Assembly: GCF_900143535.1 (NCBI RefSeq)
Contig: NZ_FRFA01000007.1
Span: 186,001 to 250,000, forward strand
Direction of reading: 5' to 3'
Source: Tateyamaria sp. Alg231-49
GTDB lineage: Bacteria; Pseudomonadota; Alphaproteobacteria; Rhodobacterales; Rhodobacteraceae
Length of the DNA stretch: 64,000 nt
Below, in pieces: positions 31,119 through 41,782 of the stretch (positions are counted from its first letter, which is position 1; every line of letters begins with the position of its first letter). The notes beneath the pieces were generated by a model. The model had not been told where the DNA came from, ran no database searches, and saw only the letters and a program-made list of their open reading frames with translations. The position numbers and the translations under genes were made by a program.

Positions 31119-31609
31119 CTTAACACCAGTTCATGCACAAGGACCGCAAGCACCAATACTCCGATGGCTGCAAACACACCCGCAATTACATCATCCAGCA
31201 TCACCCCCAGCGCATCGCCGCGCCGGTCGGCGCGGCCCACCCAAAGTGGCTTCCAGATGTCGAACAAGCGAAACAGTGCAAAGGCGGCAATCCAGCCGGG
31301 CCACATCACCAGAATATCCATCCCACGGTCCCACGCCGCATAGCTGAGTGGGGCAAGTGCGATCCACTGGCCAACCACTTCGTCAATAACGATTTCGGAT
31401 GGGTCGTGATCTGTTTTGCCAGCCGTCATTTGGATGGTGGCCCACCATCCGAGAGCGAAGGCTGCGAGTCCCGCCACCAAAAGTAATGGAAAACCACCGA
31501 GAGTGTGGAGGCCCCAGCCCAATGGCAAGGCAACGGCCGACCCCCACGTGCCGGGGGCAGGACGCAAATGGCCAGCGCCACCCACCGTGCCTATCAGATG
31601 CGCAATCAT
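31115..31609 (-). CDS. pgpA: Phosphatidylglycerophosphatase A
   Basis: 164 aa inner-membrane enzyme removing phosphate from phosphatidylglycerophosphate to make phosphatidylglycerol. Family landmarks are [21 protein letters not shown] near the N-terminus, [14 protein letters not shown] in the middle, and [11 protein letters not shown]. Four hydrophobic segments. Overlaps ispF upstream and cinA downstream. Confidence 0.95.
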   Translation of the reverse strand: MIAHLIGTVGGAGHLRPAPGTWGSAVALPLGWGLHTLGGFPLLLVAGLAAFALGWWATIQMTAGKTDHDPSEIVIDEVVGQWIALAPLSYAAWDRGMDILVMWPGWIAAFALFRLFDIWKPLWVGRADRRGDALGVMLDDVIAGVFAAIGVLVLAVLVHELVLR

Positions 31610-32085
31610 GGGCGCACCAGCGCGGCTGTCGCGATGCAGGCAATTCCTTCGCCTCGACCGGTAAAGCCGAGACGTTCGGACGTGGTGGCCTTGACCGACA
31701 CGCGCGCCTCTTCCAGTGCCATAACATCGGCCATGACGCTGCGCATACGGTCGGAATGCGGCCCGATCTTGGGAAACTCACAGATCAAAGTGCAGTCGAT
31801 GTTGGAAATCTCGAACCCCATGTCCCGGGCCAGATTGACCGCATGGGTCAGGAAAATATGGCTTTCTGCGCCTTTCCATTGCGGATCAGAGGGCGGGAAG
31901 TGTTGGCCAATGTCGCCTTGCGCCAACGCTCCATAGATGGCGTCCGTCACTGCGTGCATACCCACGTCCGCATCCGAATAGCCAACGAGGCCGTGACTGT
32001 GAGGGATATTGACGCCACACAGCGTGACGTGGTCGCCGGGGCCAAAGGCGTGCACGTCAAATCCATTGCCCAGTCTAATGTCCAT
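31606..32085 (-). CDS. ispF: 2-C-methyl-D-erythritol 2,4-cyclodiphosphate synthase
   Basis: 159 aa, fifth step of the MEP isoprenoid pathway. Metal ligands are in [17 protein letters not shown] and [22 protein letters not shown]; the C-terminus [21 protein letters not shown] is diagnostic. MDIRLGNG at 32085 is the family start and overlaps ispD by 11 bases. Rhodobacterales often fuse IspD and IspF; here they are separate but overlapping. Confidence 0.96.
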   Translation of the reverse strand: MDIRLGNGFDVHAFGPGDHVTLCGVNIPHSHGLVGYSDADVGMHAVTDAIYGALAQGDIGQHFPPSDPQWKGAESHIFLTHAVNLARDMGFEISNIDCTLICEFPKIGPHSDRMRSVMADVMALEEARVSVKATTSERLGFTGRGEGIACIATAALVRP

Positions 32086-32740
32086 CACGTCCTCGCAAGA
32101 TTTGATCGGCCCGCGCGAAATCCTCCGCATGGGTGATCTTTAGATTGTCCTCATCTCCCGGCACGATGGCAACGTCCAGGCCATAGGCGCGCGCCACTTC
32201 GACATCGTCGGCAGCACCTCCGGGGTGGGCTGCATGTGCGGCGATAATTGATTCCAGATCAAACCCCTGCGGTGTTTGCGCGCGAAACAGGCCTGCGCGA
32301 TCCATTGTCCCAGTGACCTGACCTGCGGACCCAGTCCATAGGGCGTCCGTTACTGCGAGCGCCGGGGCCGCGCCGGTTTGCTGGCCCAAGGCGCGGATGA
32401 CCCGTGAGATCAGAGTGTGAGTGACCAAAGGGCGCGCAACGTCGTGGATCAGGACCAAGGGGGCATCAGTGACCGCGGCCAGTCCATTTTTGACGGACGC
32501 CGAACGGTCGCTGCCGCCAGTGACCGCGATCGTGTTTGAATCCAGAAAAGGATTGGCGCGCCCCATATCGTCACTGTGCAAAACAAGGACAATCTGATGA
32601 ATATCCGGGTGGCTTTGGAACGCAGCCAAGGTGCGCGCCAAGACGGGCTTTCCGCGCAGGTTCTGCCACTGCTTCGGCTCAGTCCCACCAGCACGCACAC
32701 CGCGCCCGGCAGCCACGATGACGGCAGCCGCTTTGTTCAT
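32075..32740 (-). CDS. ispD: 2-C-methyl-D-erythritol 4-phosphate cytidylyltransferase
   Basis: 221 aa, third step of the MEP pathway, joining CMP to methylerythritol phosphate. The nucleotide motif is [21 protein letters not shown], then [10 protein letters not shown] and [13 protein letters not shown]. Normal length. First gene of ispD-ispF-pgpA-cinA, divergent from dusB. Confidence 0.96.
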   Translation of the reverse strand: MNKAAAVIVAAGRGVRAGGTEPKQWQNLRGKPVLARTLAAFQSHPDIHQIVLVLHSDDMGRANPFLDSNTIAVTGGSDRSASVKNGLAAVTDAPLVLIHDVARPLVTHTLISRVIRALGQQTGAAPALAVTDALWTGSAGQVTGTMDRAGLFRAQTPQGFDLESIIAAHAAHPGGAADDVEVARAYGLDVAIVPGDEDNLKITHAEDFARADQILRGRDGH

Positions 32741-32918
32741 CTTTCGCTCACAAAAACCATGCCAAAATCTCTATGTGTAATGGCAGTTACTGTCCATGCC
32801 CTGCAAATGTGCTTAAATGTTGTGCAAACGCGCTAAGTGCTAGTGCTGAATGGCTTTGGCCGCATTGAGAAAGGGCTTGTGCTGCTATAGCTCAAGGTAA
32901 CCGCACAAGGATTAGGCA

Positions 32919-33905
32919 ATGTCCACGGCCCTTGGCCCCCTCGATATGACACCCCCCGTGATGCTGGCCCCGATGGCCGGGATCACTGACCTTCCGTTTC
33001 GTGCCCTCGTGGCAGGGTTCGGGGCAGGGATGGTTGTGTCTGAAATGGTGGCCAGTCACGACATGCTGAACGCACGCCCCGGCAGTCGCGAAAAAGCAGA
33101 GCTTGGGATCGGTGTGGGCAGTACGGCGGTGCAGCTTGCCGGGCGCGAGGCAGCGCCGATGGCGGAGGCCGCCAAGATGGTGGCCGGGCAGGGTGCGCAC
33201 GTCATCGACATCAACATGGGGTGCCCCGCCAAGAAAGTAACCCAAGGCTATTCTGGCTCTGCGTTGATGCGCGATCCGGACCATGCATTGACGCTGATCG
33301 AGGCTGTTGTGCGCTCGGTCGATATTCCAGTGACATTAAAGACGCGGCTTGGGTGGGACGATGGGATGATGAATGCGCCTGAGATTGCAGCGAGGGCCGA
33401 GTCGGCAGGAATCAAACAGATCGTGATCCACGGACGCACGCGGTGCCAGTTTTACAAGGGATGCGCCGATTGGGCTGCTATTCGCTCGGTCAAAGAGGCT
33501 GTCAGCATCCCAGTGATCGCGAACGGAGATATCGTGGATGCGGACAGTGCTGCGACCGCGTTGCGCCAGTCAGGGTGCGACGGCGTCATGATCGGGCGCG
33601 GTGCGCAAGGGCGTCCCTGGCTGCTCGCTGAAGTGGCCCATGCGCTTTATGGCACGCCGGCACCTAAGGTGCCAAAGGGGCGCGCATTTGTTGACCTTGT
33701 GATCGGACATTATGAAACGGTGCTGGCCTTTTACGGCGAAGTTTTGGGGCTGCGTGTCGCGCGCAAACATCTGGGCTGGTTCATGGACACGGCCAAAACA
33801 GGTCCAGAGGCGCGACGGGCTGTTTTGACCGCGAAATCAACCATAGATGTCATGGCGCTGTTACCGGACGCGTTGATGGCGGATGCCGGGCAGGTGGCGG
33901 CATGA
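32919..33905 (+). CDS. dusB: tRNA-dihydrouridine synthase B (NifR3)
   Basis: 328 aa flavoenzyme reducing uridines in the tRNA D-loop. TIM-barrel motifs are [38 protein letters not shown] with the catalytic cysteine, [14 protein letters not shown] and [17 protein letters not shown]. First gene of the nitrogen-control cluster; AAGGAT precedes the ATG and its stop overlaps ntrB (ATGA), as in other alphaproteobacteria where it was named nifR3. Confidence 0.96.
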   Translation: MSTALGPLDMTPPVMLAPMAGITDLPFRALVAGFGAGMVVSEMVASHDMLNARPGSREKAELGIGVGSTAVQLAGREAAPMAEAAKMVAGQGAHVIDINMGCPAKKVTQGYSGSALMRDPDHALTLIEAVVRSVDIPVTLKTRLGWDDGMMNAPEIAARAESAGIKQIVIHGRTRCQFYKGCADWAAIRSVKEAVSIPVIANGDIVDADSAATALRQSGCDGVMIGRGAQGRPWLLAEVAHALYGTPAPKVPKGRAFVDLVIGHYETVLAFYGEVLGLRVARKHLGWFMDTAKTGPEARRAVLTAKSTIDVMALLPDALMADAGQVAA

Positions 33906-34990
33906 CCACTGTTGGAGACCTCTGGGCCTCTTTGCCGGTGCCCACTATCGTGATCGGGCCAAACGACGACATTGTGGACATCAATTCGGCCGCCGAAGGG
34001 TTCTTTAACGTCTCGGCCAAAACGATGCGGGGCGCGCCCCTTTGGGACCAGCTTGCCGTTGATGCCCCCCTTGAGGAAAGCCTTGCCCGGGCACGCAAGA
34101 ATGGCACGCCGCTGTTTGTAAATGACGTCGACGTGGGCTCTGGCCAACGCGCACCATTGCAATGCGCCTTGCAGATCGCGCCTTTGGTTGGGGCATTGGA
34201 CCATATGGTGCTGATGATATCTCCGCGAGAGTTGGCAGGGCGCATGACGCAAAGCCATTCGGTGAAATCTGCGGCCAAATCTGCCATCGGCATGGCCGAG
34301 ATGTTGGCACACGAAATCAAAAACCCGCTCGCTGGGATCACAGGTGCGGCCCAACTTCTCAGCATGAACTTGGGTGCCGAAGATCTTGAACTTACAGACC
34401 TTATTGTCGAAGAATCCCGCCGCATCGTGAAGCTGCTGGAACAGGTAGAGCAATTTGGCAACCTGTCGCCGCCTGACCTGCGCCCCGTCAATATCCACGA
34501 TGTGTTGGATCGCGCACGCCGCTCTGCCTTGTTGGGTTTTGGTGCACATGTGTCGATCATTGAAGATTACGACCCGTCATTGCCGCTTGCTTTTGGCGAT
34601 CCGGATCAACTGCTTCAAGTGGTTCTGAACCTGCTCAAGAACGCGTCTGAGGCAGCAGCCCAAAAAGGCGGAAAGATCCGTCTCCACAGCTATTTTGAAC
34701 ACTCCTTCCGCCTGCGTCGTGCGGATGGGAGCGGGCAATCGCTGCCCTTGCAGATCGAGATCATCGACAACGGCCCCGGTCTTCCGGAAAGCATAGCGGC
34801 GGACATTTTTGATCCGTTTGTCTCGGGCAAGGAAAACGGCACGGGCCTTGGCCTCGCGCTGGTTTCAAAGATCATTTCGGATCACGGGGGCTGGATTTCG
34901 GTCACCTCTGTGCCGGGTCAAACCGTGTTTCGCCTGTCGCTGCCACGCGCGCCTAAATCTGACACACCTGCTGCTGAAAAAAAGGACTGA
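33902..34990 (+). CDS. ntrB: Nitrogen-status histidine kinase NtrB
   Basis: 362 aa soluble kinase that phosphorylates NtrC when nitrogen is short and is switched by PII. An N-terminal PAS domain (residues 10-110) precedes the H-box [20 protein letters not shown] (H137), then the N-box [12 protein letters not shown]1 DNGPGLP and G2 GTGLGLALV. No membrane segment. Four bases separate it from ntrC, so the pair is expressed together. Confidence 0.96.
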   Translation: MTTVGDLWASLPVPTIVIGPNDDIVDINSAAEGFFNVSAKTMRGAPLWDQLAVDAPLEESLARARKNGTPLFVNDVDVGSGQRAPLQCALQIAPLVGALDHMVLMISPRELAGRMTQSHSVKSAAKSAIGMAEMLAHEIKNPLAGITGAAQLLSMNLGAEDLELTDLIVEESRRIVKLLEQVEQFGNLSPPDLRPVNIHDVLDRARRSALLGFGAHVSIIEDYDPSLPLAFGDPDQLLQVVLNLLKNASEAAAQKGGKIRLHSYFEHSFRLRRADGSGQSLPLQIEIIDNGPGLPESIAADIFDPFVSGKENGTGLGLALVSKIISDHGGWISVTSVPGQTVFRLSLPRAPKSDTPAAEKKD

Positions 34991-34993
34991 CTC

Positions 34994-36355
34994 ATGGATG
35001 GCACCGTACTAGTCGCCGACGATGATCGCACAATCCGCACTGTTCTGACCCAAGCGCTGACGCGTGCCGGGTGTAAAGTGCATGCGACGTCTTCTTTGAC
35101 GACGTTGATGCGTTGGGTGGGTGAGGGCAAAGGCGATGTCGTGATTTCCGATGTCATGATGCCCGACGGCAATGGCCTCGAAATGCTGCCCAAGATCAGT
35201 CTGGACCGCCCCGGTTTGCCAGTGATCGTGATTTCAGCGCAGAACACCATCATGACGGCGATTCAGGCGGCGGAGGCAGAGGCCTACGACTATCTGCCCA
35301 AACCGTTCGATTTGCCCGATCTTATGAAACGCACCGCCAAGGCGTTGGAGATGAAGGCGCAAGGCCCGGCCCGCGCGTCCGAGGATGAGCGTCCGGATGA
35401 GTTACCACTAGTGGGGCGCACGGCGATCATGCAGTCGCTTTATCGTGTTGTGGCACGGGTGATGAACACCGATCTTCCGGTATTGATCTGGGGTGAAAGC
35501 GGGACGGGTAAGTCGTTGATTGCGCGCGCAATACATGACTTTTCCGACCGCCGGTCGCTGCCGTTCATTACGGCAAATGCCGCTGATTTGCAGGACCTCG
35601 AGGGGCCAGCGCGGGTGTTGGCACGGGTCAAAGGTGGCACGCTGCTGATTGATGAAATTGGCGATATTCCCGAAGAACTACAGGCCCGCATCGTGCGGAT
35701 GATGGACACGCCCGGCGAATACGTCCCACGCTTTTTGGCCACCAGCCAGTCTGATCTGACTGCGGCCATGGAGGCGGGGCGCGTGCGCAAAGACCTTTAT
35801 TATCGTCTTTCAGGGGCGACGCTGAACGTGCCTGCCTTGCGTGAGCGGGTCGATGACATCCCTTTGCTGGCCGACCATTTTCTTGCTCGCGGTGAAAAGT
35901 CTGGTCAGGCCCCGCGCGTCCTGTCCGAAGCGGCGGCCGAAATTTTCCGCACCTACAGCTGGCCCGGAAATGTGCGCCAACTGGAAAACGCTGTGCGCCG
36001 ATTGGGTCTGACCAGCCGCGCAGTCGAGATCTCCGCACCCGAGGTGGAGCAGGTACTTGGCAGCCAGCCAGAACTGGAGCCGATCCGCAGTGCCGGCGAT
36101 ACCGAAAAGCTTGGCGCGTCCGTAGCCCGCCACCTCAAGCGCTACTTCGATCTGCACGGCAACATGTTGCCGCCCCCCGGCCTTTATCAGCGAATCTTGC
36201 GCGAAGTGGAGATTCCGTTGATCGAAATTGCGCTGGATGCGACCGGTGGAAATCAGGCTAAATGCGCCGATCTGCTAGGAATTAACCGAAATACGCTGCG
36301 CAAGAAGATCACGGACCTCGATATTGAGGTGACACGTCGCCGTAAATTGATGTAA
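34994..36355 (+). CDS. ntrC: Response regulator NtrC lacking the sigma-54 contact loop
   Basis: 453 aa. Receiver domain with D53 in [13 protein letters not shown], an AAA+ domain with Walker [15 protein letters not shown] and Walker [14 protein letters not shown], and a Fis-type helix-turn-helix ([19 protein letters not shown]) at the end. The stretch between FITANAAD and the Walker B runs directly through [17 protein letters not shown], so the GAFTGA loop that touches sigma-54 is missing. This matches the known Rhodobacter capsulatus NtrC, which works with sigma-70 polymerase. Confidence 0.95.
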   Translation: MDGTVLVADDDRTIRTVLTQALTRAGCKVHATSSLTTLMRWVGEGKGDVVISDVMMPDGNGLEMLPKISLDRPGLPVIVISAQNTIMTAIQAAEAEAYDYLPKPFDLPDLMKRTAKALEMKAQGPARASEDERPDELPLVGRTAIMQSLYRVVARVMNTDLPVLIWGESGTGKSLIARAIHDFSDRRSLPFITANAADLQDLEGPARVLARVKGGTLLIDEIGDIPEELQARIVRMMDTPGEYVPRFLATSQSDLTAAMEAGRVRKDLYYRLSGATLNVPALRERVDDIPLLADHFLARGEKSGQAPRVLSEAAAEIFRTYSWPGNVRQLENAVRRLGLTSRAVEISAPEVEQVLGSQPELEPIRSAGDTEKLGASVARHLKRYFDLHGNMLPPPGLYQRILREVEIPLIEIALDATGGNQAKCADLLGINRNTLRKKITDLDIEVTRRRKLM

Positions 36356-36368
36356 TACTGCCACACAA

Positions 36369-36407
36369 CCAGTGGCATCTGAGCACTCATGCTCAGAAGA
36401 TCACTGG
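36369..36407. repeat. Long hairpin between ntrC and ntrY
   Basis: The inner stem TCTGAGCA (36378-36385) pairs perfectly with TGCTCAGA (36390-36397), loop CTCA; the outer CCAGTG (36369-36374) pairs with CACTGG (36402-36407). No T-run follows, so it is not a standard terminator. It may protect or attenuate the transcript between ntrBC and ntrYX, or be a protein site. Confidence 0.55.
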
Positions 36408-36455
36408 ATTTAGCGGTTAGGTGCCTTTGGCGCCACATCATCGAGGTCATGCCAA

Positions 36456-38696
36456 GTGGCATCCGGGACACGCACCAGTTTGTGGCTGACGGTAATCCGT
36501 CTTTATCGCCGCAAACGCTATCGCAATGCAGCGACGCTTGGGCTTGTCGTGCTTGGGCCCGTGCTGGCGTTGGTTACGTATCTTGTTCTTGGACCGCTCG
36601 ATCAAGGGTCGAGCGCACTTGCGCTGCGCCTCGTTCTGCTGGCCGATCTTGTTTACGTGTTGGTCGTTGCGGCCCTCGTGTTGTCTCAAATCGCCCGACT
36701 CATCGCGGCGCGGCGGGCGAAATCTGCCGGATCACGGCTCCACTTGCGGCTCACGGGTGTGTTTGCCGTTATGGCTCTTATCCCTACTGTGACCGTGGCT
36801 GTTTTCGCGGGCCTGACGGTGAACATCGGACTTGAGGGGTGGTTCTCTGATCGCGTCAGCCGCGTGGTCAGTGCGTCACTGGCGGCGGCACAGGCGTATG
36901 AGACCGAACAACGCGAAGATCTGATCACGGATGCACGGGCTCTGGCGCGTTACATAGACACAGTACGGGGCCAACAGACGGTTGGCGATAGAGAGGTGCT
37001 GAGCGAGGGGCAGGTGCAAGTACAGCGTGGCCTGCGCGAAGCTTACATGATCGATGGCACAGGCGATATGCGCGCACGTGGCAATCGCTCCTATCTTTTC
37101 GATTTTGAACGTCCTTCTGCCGATGAAATCAGCGCAGCCATCGCTGCGGGCGGCATTGTGATTCAGGACTGGCCCAACAACGAATTCCGCGCGCTGGTGC
37201 CACTGGCAAGCTATGTGGACCGTTTGCTCTACGTCAGTCGGCAGGTGGATGGGGAAATCCTGTCGCTTTTGGATGAAACGCAGGAAACCGTGCGGCTGTA
37301 CCAACAGTTAGAGAGCGAGCGGGGTAAGGTTCTGTTTCAATACGGTATTTTGTATCTCGGCTTTGCTGTTATCCTTATTCTGGCGGCGATCTGGCTAGGC
37401 CTTTGGTTTGCTGAACGCCTTTCAGGCCCGGTGGGCCGACTGACGGGCGCGGCGCAGCGGGTTGGCGCGGGTGATCTGGATGTTCAGGTGCGCGAAGAGA
37501 CGGGCGATGACGAAATCGCGATGCTAAGCCGGTACTTTAACCAGATGACCAAACAACTCAAAGGTCAGCGTAAAACGCTGTTGGACAACACCCAGCAGAT
37601 TGAGCGGCGCGAACGGTTGTTTGACTCCGTGCTTGGGTCTGTCACGTCGGGGGTTGTTGGTTTGGATGCCAAGGGGCGTGTGACCTTTGTGAACCGATCC
37701 GGTTCGCGTTTGCTGGGATGGCGGGATGACCGCGAATCTGAGCCGCTGTCCGTCGCGGTGCCGGAGTTTGCAGCCTTGTTCGCGCTGGTGCGCGCCAGCA
37801 AACAGGAGGTGGTGCAGGACGAGGTCAAAGTGACACGCGGCGGACGTCTCGAGAACCTGTTGGTCCGGATCGCCAAGAGGCGGAGAGACGACGGACGGCT
37901 TGAAGGGTACGTGGTCGCTTTTGATGATGTGACGGATCTGCTGAGTGCGCAACGCATGGCCGCCTGGGGCGACGTGGCCCGCCGTATCGCGCACGAGATC
38001 AAGAACCCGCTGACCCCGATCCAGCTGAGCGCGGAGCGGATCAAACGCAAATTTGCCCACAAACTGGGCGAGGACAGCGATAGTCTGGAACAGATGACAG
38101 ATGTGATTGTCCGCCAAACCGGGGATCTGCGCCGGATTGTGGATGAGTTTTCCAAATTCGCGCGTATGCCGGAACCGGACCGCAAGACCCATGATCTGGT
38201 GTCAATTGTGCGCGACGCGGTCGTGCTGCAGCAGTCTGGGCAACCCGAAGTCAAGATTACGGCCGACCTCCCGACAGAGCCGATCCTGTCCGAGGTCGAT
38301 GCGACGATGTTGTCTCAGGCGCTGACCAACCTGATTAAGAACGCGGGCGAAGCGATTGATACTTTGTATGAAAAGGGCAAAGCGCCCGAAGGTCATTCCC
38401 GCCAGATCGAAGTTGCGATGTCTCTCGGAGCGTTGGGCACGGAAATAAAGATTTCGGACAATGGTATCGGATTGCCTGTGGATCGCGCGCGCCTTTTCGA
38501 ACCTTACGTGACGACCCGAGACGAGGGCACGGGCCTTGGCCTGCCCATCGTCAAGAAGATCATTGAAGAACACGGGGGCACACTGACCCTCGATGATGCG
38601 GCCGTTTTTGAAGGCCAAACCCATTCCGGGGCCATGGCGGTGGTGACACTGCCCAACGATGTCCCCGCACAATTTGAGGAGGAGCAGGTGGTATGA
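36456..38696 (+). CDS. ntrY: Membrane histidine kinase NtrY
   Basis: 746 aa sensor of the NtrYX system, linked to nitrogen, redox and envelope control. Several N-terminal helices (VVLGPVLALVTYLVLG, LVYVLVVAALVL, FAVMALIPTVTVAVFAG), a periplasmic region, another helix (ILYLGFAVILILAAIWLGLW), HAMP, PAS, and the H-box with H513 in [17 protein letters not shown]; then NLIKNAGEA and GTGLGLPIV. The start is GTG 36456 with GAGG nine bases before it. The stop overlaps ntrX (ATGA). Confidence 0.95.
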   Translation: MASGTRTSLWLTVIRLYRRKRYRNAATLGLVVLGPVLALVTYLVLGPLDQGSSALALRLVLLADLVYVLVVAALVLSQIARLIAARRAKSAGSRLHLRLTGVFAVMALIPTVTVAVFAGLTVNIGLEGWFSDRVSRVVSASLAAAQAYETEQREDLITDARALARYIDTVRGQQTVGDREVLSEGQVQVQRGLREAYMIDGTGDMRARGNRSYLFDFERPSADEISAAIAAGGIVIQDWPNNEFRALVPLASYVDRLLYVSRQVDGEILSLLDETQETVRLYQQLESERGKVLFQYGILYLGFAVILILAAIWLGLWFAERLSGPVGRLTGAAQRVGAGDLDVQVREETGDDEIAMLSRYFNQMTKQLKGQRKTLLDNTQQIERRERLFDSVLGSVTSGVVGLDAKGRVTFVNRSGSRLLGWRDDRESEPLSVAVPEFAALFALVRASKQEVVQDEVKVTRGGRLENLLVRIAKRRRDDGRLEGYVVAFDDVTDLLSAQRMAAWGDVARRIAHEIKNPLTPIQLSAERIKRKFAHKLGEDSDSLEQMTDVIVRQTGDLRRIVDEFSKFARMPEPDRKTHDLVSIVRDAVVLQQSGQPEVKITADLPTEPILSEVDATMLSQALTNLIKNAGEAIDTLYEKGKAPEGHSRQIEVAMSLGALGTEIKISDNGIGLPVDRARLFEPYVTTRDEGTGLGLPIVKKIIEEHGGTLTLDDAAVFEGQTHSGAMAVVTLPNDVPAQFEEEQVV

Positions 38697-40111
38697 GCGA
38701 TATTCTGATCGTCGATGATGAACGCGACATTCGAGAGTTGATTTCGGATATTCTGAAGGATGAAGGGTATGCAACGCGGCTTGCCGGGAATTCGGATGAT
38801 GCGATGGCCGAGGTCAACTCTGAACCCCCGGCGCTGATGATCCTAGACATCTGGTTGAAGGACAGCCAGATGGACGGGATCGACATCCTGAAGGCCGTGA
38901 AACGTGACAATCCGGATGTGCCCGTTGTCATAATTTCGGGCCACGGCAACATCGAGATTGCCGTCGCCGCGATAAAGCAGGGCGCATACGACTTCATCGA
39001 AAAACCCTTTAATATTGATCAGTTGCTGGTCGTGATCCGGCGCGCAATGGAAACTGCCCGCTTGCGGCGTGAAAACTCCAGCCTGCGTCGTCCCGAGACC
39101 GCACAGTCCACGATGGTCGGCGCGTCTGCCAGCTTTCGTGGCTTGATTTCGCAACTGGATAAAGTGACCAAGTCCAATGGCCGCGTGATGCTGTCGGGCC
39201 CTGCTGGGGCAGGCAAGGAACTGGCCGCCCGCTACATCCATGCCAAATCGGGCCGCGCGCAGTCTCCTTTTGTCACGGTAAACTGTGCCGGAGTCGAACC
39301 AGAAAACATGGAAGACATGTTGTTTGGCCGTGAATCAACGGATAGGGGTCTGGAAAAAGGGCTGCTCGAACAGGCCCATGGTGGCGTGATCTATTTTGAC
39401 GAAGTGGCAGACATGCCCATCGGCACCCAATCCAAGATCTTGCGTGTCCTCGTCGATCAACAATTCCAACGCGTCGGCGGCAATGACAAGGTGCGCGTCG
39501 ATCTGCGCGTGATCTCGTCCACCAACCGCGATCTGGAACAAGAGATTGCGGCGGGCACTTTCCGCGAGGAACTGTACCACCGGCTCAATGTCGTGCCGAT
39601 TTCCGTTCCAAGCCTTGAAGAACGGCGCGAGGATATCCCGTTGCTGGCGACCCACTTTATCGAAGAATGCAACAGCACCCAAGGCCTGCCAAAGCGTGAT
39701 TTGAGCGAAGATGCGTCGGCCCTTTTGCAGACCATGGTGTGGCCCGGCAATGTGCGTCAGTTGAAGAATATGGTCGAACGGGTGCTGATCCTTGGGGACG
39801 GCACAGGTCCGATTGAGGCCCGCGAATTGCCAGGATCAGAAGAGCCGACCAGCGAAGAGGGGCGAGTGGTTCTATCGGGGGCGCTGGCCACCTTGCCTTT
39901 GCGTGAGGCGCGTGAGGCGTTTGAGCGCGAGTACCTTCTGACCCAGATCAACCGCTTTGGTGGCAATATCAGCCGGACTGCGAACTTTGTCGGGATGGAG
40001 CGATCTGCCCTGCACCGCAAGCTAAAGTCGCTGGGCGTGGTTACGTCGTCGAAGGCGGGCGCGCGTGTGGCGCATTTGGATGAAGAAGAGCAGGACGCCG
40101 AAGCCAGCTGA
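38693..40111 (+). CDS. ntrX: Response regulator NtrX
   Basis: 472 aa. Receiver domain with D52 in LMILDIWLKDSQMDGID, AAA+ domain with a variant Walker A (GPAGAGKE in place of GESGTGKE) and Walker B GGVIYFDEVADMP, and a C-terminal Fis helix-turn-helix (NISRTANFVGMERSALHRK). The GAFTGA loop is replaced by MLFGRESTDRGLEKG, as usual for NtrX, so it should not act through sigma-54. Coupled to ntrY. Confidence 0.95.
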   Translation: MSDILIVDDERDIRELISDILKDEGYATRLAGNSDDAMAEVNSEPPALMILDIWLKDSQMDGIDILKAVKRDNPDVPVVIISGHGNIEIAVAAIKQGAYDFIEKPFNIDQLLVVIRRAMETARLRRENSSLRRPETAQSTMVGASASFRGLISQLDKVTKSNGRVMLSGPAGAGKELAARYIHAKSGRAQSPFVTVNCAGVEPENMEDMLFGRESTDRGLEKGLLEQAHGGVIYFDEVADMPIGTQSKILRVLVDQQFQRVGGNDKVRVDLRVISSTNRDLEQEIAAGTFREELYHRLNVVPISVPSLEERREDIPLLATHFIEECNSTQGLPKRDLSEDASALLQTMVWPGNVRQLKNMVERVLILGDGTGPIEARELPGSEEPTSEEGRVVLSGALATLPLREAREAFEREYLLTQINRFGGNISRTANFVGMERSALHRKLKSLGVVTSSKAGARVAHLDEEEQDAEAS

Positions 40112-40160
40112 CCGGATACCGACACGGTTTCCGGACCGTTTTTGTGGCATTAAGCGCTAT

Positions 40161-41168
40161 CTAGCGAGCGCGTACCGAAAGCTGTGCCAGCACGTCTAGC
40201 CCCTGCATGTTCAGGAAATGCAGCATGTCGATGAAGACCCAGTTTTCAGCCAGTTTGTCGCCATCACGCCGGTAAATATCGACCACCCGCATGTCCGCCC
40301 ATTTCCCTGATGGTGGAAGTCCCAGGTAAGGCCCTGTGCATTCCATTGTCAGGTTCGCCCATCCGAAAAAGCCGCCATAGCTTCCTTCGGCCATGCGGCA
40401 GATGTGCCCGTTGAACTTGCGCGCGCCCAGTTGGGTGCGGAACGGCTGCTGGTGCTGCTGTATATATCGGTCGACGGTGTAGGTCGCCCCGATTCCGGTC
40501 GGACCCCACCAGATCATGTCGTCCAGCCAGTCTTGGGCCAGTTCTTCCTGCGGGGTTGGCGGGTTTTCTGCCTTGTTGGCGTTGTCGATCGCACCAATCA
40601 TGCGTTCGATCAGGGCGAGAGTCTTGGCGCTCTCATTTGCGTCCTGTGCATCACGGAGCAGCCCGTCGTGAGTCATCGGCCCAGGCTGGACCAGTTGTGC
40701 CCCAGTCATGTCAGGCAGCGGATACTGACCCACTTGTGCCATCAGGTGCAGCAGGTCGATGAACAGAGCCTGTTCGATGATCTGGTCATTCTCAACGCGC
40801 GAAAACTCGGCATATCGGACCATGACGATCTTGCCTGTCGGTTGAATGCCCAGAAACGGCGCGTCAAAAAGCGCCATGAAATGACCCATGGAAGCGACCC
40901 ATCTGCCGCCAGTTTCCAAATGGTTGTCCCCGGCAAAAAACACATCCTCACGGCGCTGAACCCGTGACATGGCCCGCAGGAAAGGGGCCCAGAACTCTTT
41001 TGCGACTGCACCGGGTCCGGTCTGAACATGGAACGGATGCATGCCGCGCCAGATCACCTCTGGCGCCAAGTGTTGGCCTAATGCGCTGGCAACCGTTTCT
41101 GACGTTGCTGCTGCCATTGCGGCGTGGTGGGCCTGCACGCAGGCCTTTGCACTTGAAAAGTCGGTCAT
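40161..41168 (-). CDS. Protein with two tandem SnoaL/NTF2-like domains
   Basis: 335 aa built of two similar halves (about 1-160 and 180-335), each with the SnoaL-like pattern: VIWRGMHPFHVQTG / MIWWGPTGIGATYTVD near the start and EQALFIDLLHLMAQ / ENWVFIDMLHFLNMQ at the end. The NTF2 fold binds small hydrophobic ligands and includes polyketide cyclases and isomerases; the substrate is unknown. It lies between ntrX and trkA on the opposite strand, three bases after the lipoprotein gene, and interrupts an otherwise conserved cluster. Confidence 0.8.
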   Translation of the reverse strand: MTDFSSAKACVQAHHAAMAAATSETVASALGQHLAPEVIWRGMHPFHVQTGPGAVAKEFWAPFLRAMSRVQRREDVFFAGDNHLETGGRWVASMGHFMALFDAPFLGIQPTGKIVMVRYAEFSRVENDQIIEQALFIDLLHLMAQVGQYPLPDMTGAQLVQPGPMTHDGLLRDAQDANESAKTLALIERMIGAIDNANKAENPPTPQEELAQDWLDDMIWWGPTGIGATYTVDRYIQQHQQPFRTQLGARKFNGHICRMAEGSYGGFFGWANLTMECTGPYLGLPPSGKWADMRVVDIYRRDGDKLAENWVFIDMLHFLNMQGLDVLAQLSVRAR

Positions 41169-41171
41169 TGG

Positions 41172-41633
41172 TTATCCTTGGGTCACGATCCGGAGCCCAC
41201 CATCTGTCTTAATAGCGCAGCTGTTGGAATTCAGGCGAGGCAAAACGGGCGAGGGGCCAGGAGGCGAGGCTTCGGCCACGCCGCGCGGGCAGGCGGGCAA
41301 CTCCACCGGGGAATAGCCAAGATCACTCATGCAAATCCCTTTGACGCGGGCCCGCAAACTCGCGTTCACGTCGACGGTATAGATTTCTCCCGGCACCCAG
41401 TATCCGCCCCGATTGTAGCAATTGCCTCTCGAGTCGCAGGCGCGGCGTGGAATGTATCGGGGGGCAGACTGGCGCGTCTGGTTGGCCACGGGTGCATCGC
41501 GCAGGGCCTGCACGTCGCAATTGGTGTCGTCGCGCGCAAATTGGACGGCTGTCACGCCTTCTGCATAGTAGGTCGAAACCGGCAGACAGCCGGACAAACA
41601 TACAAGGGCGATGGCAACGAACGGAGCACGCAT
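41172..41633 (-). CDS. Small conserved lipoprotein
   Basis: 153 aa. The signal ends in a lipobox (LVCLSGC, cysteine at residue 16), so the protein should be lipid-anchored on the outer side of the inner membrane or moved to the outer membrane. The mature part has six further cysteines (NCDVQ, ACDSRGNCYNRGG, ICMSD, ACPRG and NSCAIK), which suggests disulfides. No known domain. Precedes the SnoaL-like gene by three bases. Confidence 0.75.
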   Translation of the reverse strand: MRAPFVAIALVCLSGCLPVSTYYAEGVTAVQFARDDTNCDVQALRDAPVANQTRQSAPRYIPRRACDSRGNCYNRGGYWVPGEIYTVDVNASLRARVKGICMSDLGYSPVELPACPRGVAEASPPGPSPVLPRLNSNSCAIKTDGGLRIVTQG

Positions 41634-41782
41634 GTCAGCGACTCTGGCCCAACACTTGCGCGTTTACAATCATGATTTGCTGATTTTTGCACACGTTTGC
41701 AACCGTTGACCGGAAACGCCCGCTCTGTCATGCAAACGGGATGAATAGGGGCCTCAGGCGGGTCCAAACACCGGGGATACAT

